DNA of 64,000 bases. Origin: Botryotinia globosa. Its lineage: Eukaryota; Ascomycota; Leotiomycetes; Helotiales; Sclerotiniaceae. Location of the stretch: NCBI GenBank assembly GCA_014898425.1, contig RCSZ01000011.1, positions 2,119,001-2,183,000 of the forward strand, written 5' to 3'. Both the position numbers and the translations under genes were made by a program. This document shows positions 59,788-64,000 of the stretch, one piece after another (position 1 is the first letter of the stretch; each line of letters begins with the position of its first letter). The notes beneath the pieces are model-generated. The model was given only the letters and a program-made list of their open reading frames with translations. It was not told the origin of the DNA and did not search any database.

Positions 59788-60854
59788 TTAAGGACAGGGA
59801 CTTTCTTTTGATGATCATTTTGAGCTTATAGTATGGAGGAGGAAAACGTGGCTTAGTTGATTTGTTTGAAATTGAACTTGCGTGCATTTGATTGGCATGG
59901 GCAGGAAATATTGTGTTGTAATACCGAGCTCTCAATTTCTTATTTATTCCATTTCATCTTTTCTTTACTACCTTCATTCGCTTCGTTGTGCTTTCTTTCT
60001 TGTTTCGGTCTCTAATGGCTTTTGCGTTCTGTGTATCTTTTTTTGTTTCTCGGGGTTGAGATGTCAAGGGAAAACATTTGCGGATGAAAAATTGAGGAAG
60101 GTGAGGATCTCAAGAGAGGGTATTGAATGATTGATATTGGTATCCAGAAAAAGAGATGAAGTAATTGGAGGGTTCAAGAGGGGGTTGGATAGGGAATGAT
60201 GATCAGTATGGGGTTAGGTATCAGGATAGAAAGGGACTTGGCAACCTGGCCATGATAGGGAGGTAAGTTCCAGGAGGGGAATGAGATGGGAAATGAAAAT
60301 GAAATGAAACAAATATCTGAAACTTGAATGTGATGGCTTTGTGAAGTGCAATTGATTAATGCTTCGTGTATGGCTTGCTTGATCAGATCAGAATTGGGAG
60401 AGGTAGCTCAATTGCCAATCAGGACATAACTTCTAGCACGCTTTAATGATGTATATCAGCACTTTCCTTATATTGAGAAACCAATTATACTGATCAATCA
60501 TCAATGAAAATGTGAAGTGTAAAGTAGAAGATTGAATACTTGCAGTGTCACAGTTCACTCTGTGAGGGACGTGGACTCCTGGTGATCCTGGTGCTCCTGG
60601 TGCTCCTATCAATCAAGCCTTAATGATGGTTGTGGTCTGTGCACACCAATGACGATGGCTGGTCATCAACTGTGTTAGAACTTAGATTGAATGTAGGAAA
60701 GCTTTCCTTGAGTGCTTGTTCCAACTGCCATGATCTTGAATAACATCAAATCACAACACACAAACAAACAATTGTCTAATCACTAATCAAATATTCACAG
60801 AAGCACAGAAGCACAGAAAGCTTACCATACAGGCAACCGTATCATTCATACAGG
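59788..60854. other. Intergenic, 1.1 kb
   Basis: 3' flank of the RRM gene and promoter of the sorting nexin. A small TCCTGGTGC repeat lies at about 60577-60606. No gene seen. Confidence 0.5.
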
Positions 60855-63051
60855 ATGTGGAATGATGAAGACAATAATCCATATGGCACCAGCTTCGAGC
60901 GCCGAGATTCAATAACTTCTTCAAATGCTGTCCCAAACTCACCTGGATCTCGTAAGTTCTTGTCTTTCATTTTTACAAATTTGATCACTTTGTATCAAAA
61001 TGTTTTCTGTTTTCCTGGGCTATGCGCCAGGTGCTGAGTCTGATGCTGACTCCGAGGGCTGGGATATCGTAGAACATGATTTTGGTGGACCACGCACTCC
61101 TTCCACCATCAGCGAAACCCAAGATAATGTGCCAGAACAGCGCAATCTAAGTTATGACCCGAGTGAGGCAGGAAGTGATGAGGATTATGGCGAAGCGTCT
61201 CAGGCTACAAGAAGGCAGAAGAAGGGGGGGTACGATAGTCGCATTGAACAAATTCTTTACGAGAATCCGGAACTCCCTATTCTGATTGTTGATGCCGGGA
61301 AGAGTTCGGAGAGTGGTGGGAAGTACATTGTGTATACGATTCGAACCGGGGTATGTTAACTAGCTAGTTATAATAGACAAGCTAACAATATTGTAGGATC
61401 TTGAAGTGCGTCGTCGCTATTCCGAGTTTGCCTCCTTAAGGGATGCCCTCTCCAGGTTACATCCTACTTTGATCATTCCACCTATTCCAGAAAAGCATAC
61501 CATAGCAGATTATGCGGCGAACCCAACTAAAGCAAAGGTGGATCAACAAATGATAGATCTTCGAAAGCGCATGTTAGCTGTCTTCTTGAACAGATGTAGG
61601 AGAATGGATGAGGTACAGAATGATGGGGTTTGGTGGAGATTTCTGGATCCAAACGCAAGCTGGGTAAGTCGGCGATATTTCATATTCCGCCAACGTTCCC
61701 ATTCTAACTCTCATTAGAACGAAGTATTACATTCCCATCCTATTGCATCAATTCCAAAATCCAACATGAAAGCCCCACCACTCGACCCCGCCAACCCCAC
61801 ACCTGCTCACGCATTCCTACCTGTGCCTGCATCCTCTGCGAAACTCAAGGCAGCTTCTACATTTACTACCAATGCTCAAGGTATGATAGCACAACCTTCT
61901 GAGTATGCCGCGAGTCCTTCCACCGCGGCGCATTCTACAGCCGGACCGCAAGTCTTTGGCAGAATTCCTCCGGAAAGTGCGAATTTGAGTGAGCAGGATT
62001 TGGATCCATACTTTATAAGCTTTGAATCTTCTACGAAGGACTTAGAAGCATTGTTGACTGGACCCATTGAACGAGTGAATCGGAGGACATTGACCCATTT
62101 ATCTTCATTATCAACTGATTTGGCGGAACTTGGCGCTAGATACAATGGATTTTCGCTCTCGGAGCCGTCGGCATCTCTTGCAGCAGCTATCGAGAGAGTT
62201 GGTCAAGCTGTTGATTCTTCGTACATTGCGACCGAGGAACTCTCTGCTTCCTTAGGTGCAACCTTTGCTGAGCCAATGCGCGAGAGTGCACAATTTGCTG
62301 GTGTAGTGCGAAGTGTCTTGAGATATCGCGTTCTGAAGAGGGTTCAACAAGAAATGACCAACGAGGACCTTGCTAAGAAGAGAGTTCTTCTAGAGCAGTT
62401 GGAAAGAAGCGAAGCTGAAGCAAAGAGAATTGACCAGTATCTAACCAATAGTGGAACTGGCAATGTACCGCGGCGGTCAAATTCGTCTGCAAGAGAACCG
62501 CCACATGTAAGACGTGAATCGCCGCATGATGATACGGCGTCAATTGATTCCGATTTTCCTCCGACTCACGGCGATACTCCGTCTGCTTCTCAAGGAATCC
62601 CTCAACAGGAAGAAATTCCTCCTACTCATCGAAAGAGTTCCAGTGGAAATTTCATCACAAACAAGATCTTTGGACGTATAAGTCATGCAGTTCATGGCGT
62701 TGTTGATGCTGACCCGGAGCGAACACGGAGGGATCAAATTAGCAAGACCAGAGAGGCAATTTCACATTTGGAGCAAGCTCAACTTGCGTCCGCACAAGAT
62801 GTCAAAGATGCAAGTGCAGGTGTTCTCAAGGATCTGTCGAGGTTTCAAAAGGAGAAAGAAGATGATTTGAAGAGATATATGGTATGCGTCCACGTCATTT
62901 TACAATCCTCATACCCACAGTAAAGTTGCGACGGAAATACTAACCATGTTCACAGCTTGCATACGCCAGAGCTCAAATTGAATGGGCTAAAAAAAATAAG
63001 GAAACTTGGGAGGAAGCCAAACTCGAAGTGGAGAAGATAGATGATAACTAA
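60855..63051 (+). CDS. SNX41: Sorting nexin, Snx41-like
   Basis: Five exons: 60855-60951, 61031-61350, 61397-61663, 61718-62881 and 62956-63051; 647 aa, all phases consistent. An acidic N-terminus (ESDADSEGWDIVEHDFGG) leads into a PX domain from about residue 100, with the phosphoinositide-binding RRRYSEF at 144-150 and the proline-rich LIIPPIPEKH. The rest is a BAR-like helical region (DLEALLTGPIERVNRRTLTH, VLRYRVLKRVQQEM). It is interrupted by a disordered S/P-rich insert of about 90 residues and ends AYARAQIEWAKKNKETWEEA. Snx41 works with Snx4/Atg24 and Atg20 in endosome-to-Golgi recycling and selective autophagy. Snx41 is preferred over Atg20 by overall length and end sequence, though some filamentous fungi have one protein serving both roles. 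Confidence 0.88.
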
Positions 63052-64000
63052 TGCGGAAGGAATGAGGGCTTCATGATGATCAGTGACGGATGATAAAGTT
63101 AATCAAAGGTAGCTAGTGGCAATGGTGATATTCAACGGGTGGTAATATTGATACCGGTTGGATCAGTGGGTATGAACCAAAAGGAGTTGGGGAGGAGTGT
63201 TGTGTAATTAGGAGCAAGGAAAGGTAGCTCTGCAAGCGCAGCCAACGAACAGAAATGATTAGAGATATACCCTTGAAATTGAGACTGAGGTTGACAGTAG
63301 CTGCGTGCATGAAATAGGGGAGATTTCTGTGTTACATATCTGACAACGCTGCAAGAGTCTAGCTTGTTCACAGGACTGCGCATGTAACAGTGAATGGATA
63401 TCTGGAGTATGGCTTGCCAACATTGCCATCCCATAGTCTTACGTTACAGGGGAAGGGGAGAGGCGTGAAAACGAAAGTCACCCATGGCTTAAAAATCAGT
63501 TAGCTCAGGAATCAGTAGCATCAAGCGTTTTGACTCACACACTTGTTTACAGCAATTTATAAGTAGCGCTAAGTCAAGAATGAAGTATACATTTAATTTC
63601 TCTACTTTGTCTCGCAGAACACCGAGTCGCAGAGAAAACTAGAGAGAGAAAAATGAATGCTGAGAGCATGAAGTCACAATTTGATTGCGCACAATCTCAG
63701 ATGAAGAAAGGAAAACGAAGAACATTTTAGCATGAGTGAAGACCGTGTTATGTTGAGATTCTTTTTTTGAAACTAAAACAGGATGTCAATATACCACATT
63801 TCCAGCTTTGAATTATTCTCTCTGATTAGGGGGACTCTTTCTCGGAGGTATCATTCGAATCTCTGGTGAAGCAGGTTCAAAATGTCAAAATTGATAAGGG
63901 TTAATAATGTAGCAAACTCAAAATTAAAGCAAGCTACATATCCGATTGACTACTTAAGACAGTGTAGGCAATAGTATACTACAGTGAAACTATGGTGTGT
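63052..64000. other. Intergenic to window end
   Basis: No gene is supported. Minus-strand open frames at 63113-63434 have no recognisable motif. Confidence 0.5.

Overview
The window is nuclear DNA of a filamentous ascomycete. The genes are intron-rich, with short introns of about 45-180 bp, GTAAGT-like donors and CTAAC/CTGAC branch sites. The gene set includes a Clr5-TPR protein, a HET-domain relic, an OPT transporter, a fungal-type sorting nexin and a Delta-12 desaturase. By general resemblance I place it in the Leotiomycetes, most likely Sclerotiniaceae (Botrytis/Sclerotinia-like). That placement is inference, not a database result.

Region by region. 1-20.9 kb is mostly ordinary gene space: the 3' end of TIM23 (cut by the window edge), two unrecognised spliced genes, an OPT oligopeptide transporter, the mRNA guanylyltransferase, a small secreted protein, a Clr5-TPR protein and two low-complexity unknown proteins. 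21-36.6 kb is an accessory-looking stretch of broken genes. It holds a HET-domain pseudogene, two related and interrupted zinc-finger-like genes, a frameshifted secreted-protein gene, a very AT-rich block with a terminal-inverted-repeat element and its target duplication, and a Delta-12 desaturase that has lost its last third. 35-40.2 kb is packed with short tandem repeats and has no convincing intact gene. 40.4-64 kb returns to conserved housekeeping genes: a NOSIP-like RING protein, an unknown coiled-coil protein, a mitochondrial-carrier-family protein with a LEA-like tail, DNA ligase I, cytosolic asparaginyl-tRNA synthetase, an MRN1/Nrd1-like four-RRM protein and a sorting nexin Snx41-like protein.

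The genes do not form a metabolic cluster. The housekeeping genes serve separate core processes: protein import, mRNA capping, DNA replication and repair, translation, RNA binding and endosomal recycling. DNA ligase I and asparaginyl-tRNA synthetase are divergently arranged across a promoter region of about 0.9 kb.

The most novel-looking item is the 684-bp AT-rich inverted-repeat element at 32612-33295. Its inverted repeats are about 97 bp, each built of two related sub-repeats, and a perfect 7-bp direct repeat flanks it. The other notable items are the paired zinc-finger relics, the truncated desaturase, and the carrier with its amphipathic tail. I found no rRNA gene, convincing tRNA, CRISPR array or biosynthetic gene cluster.
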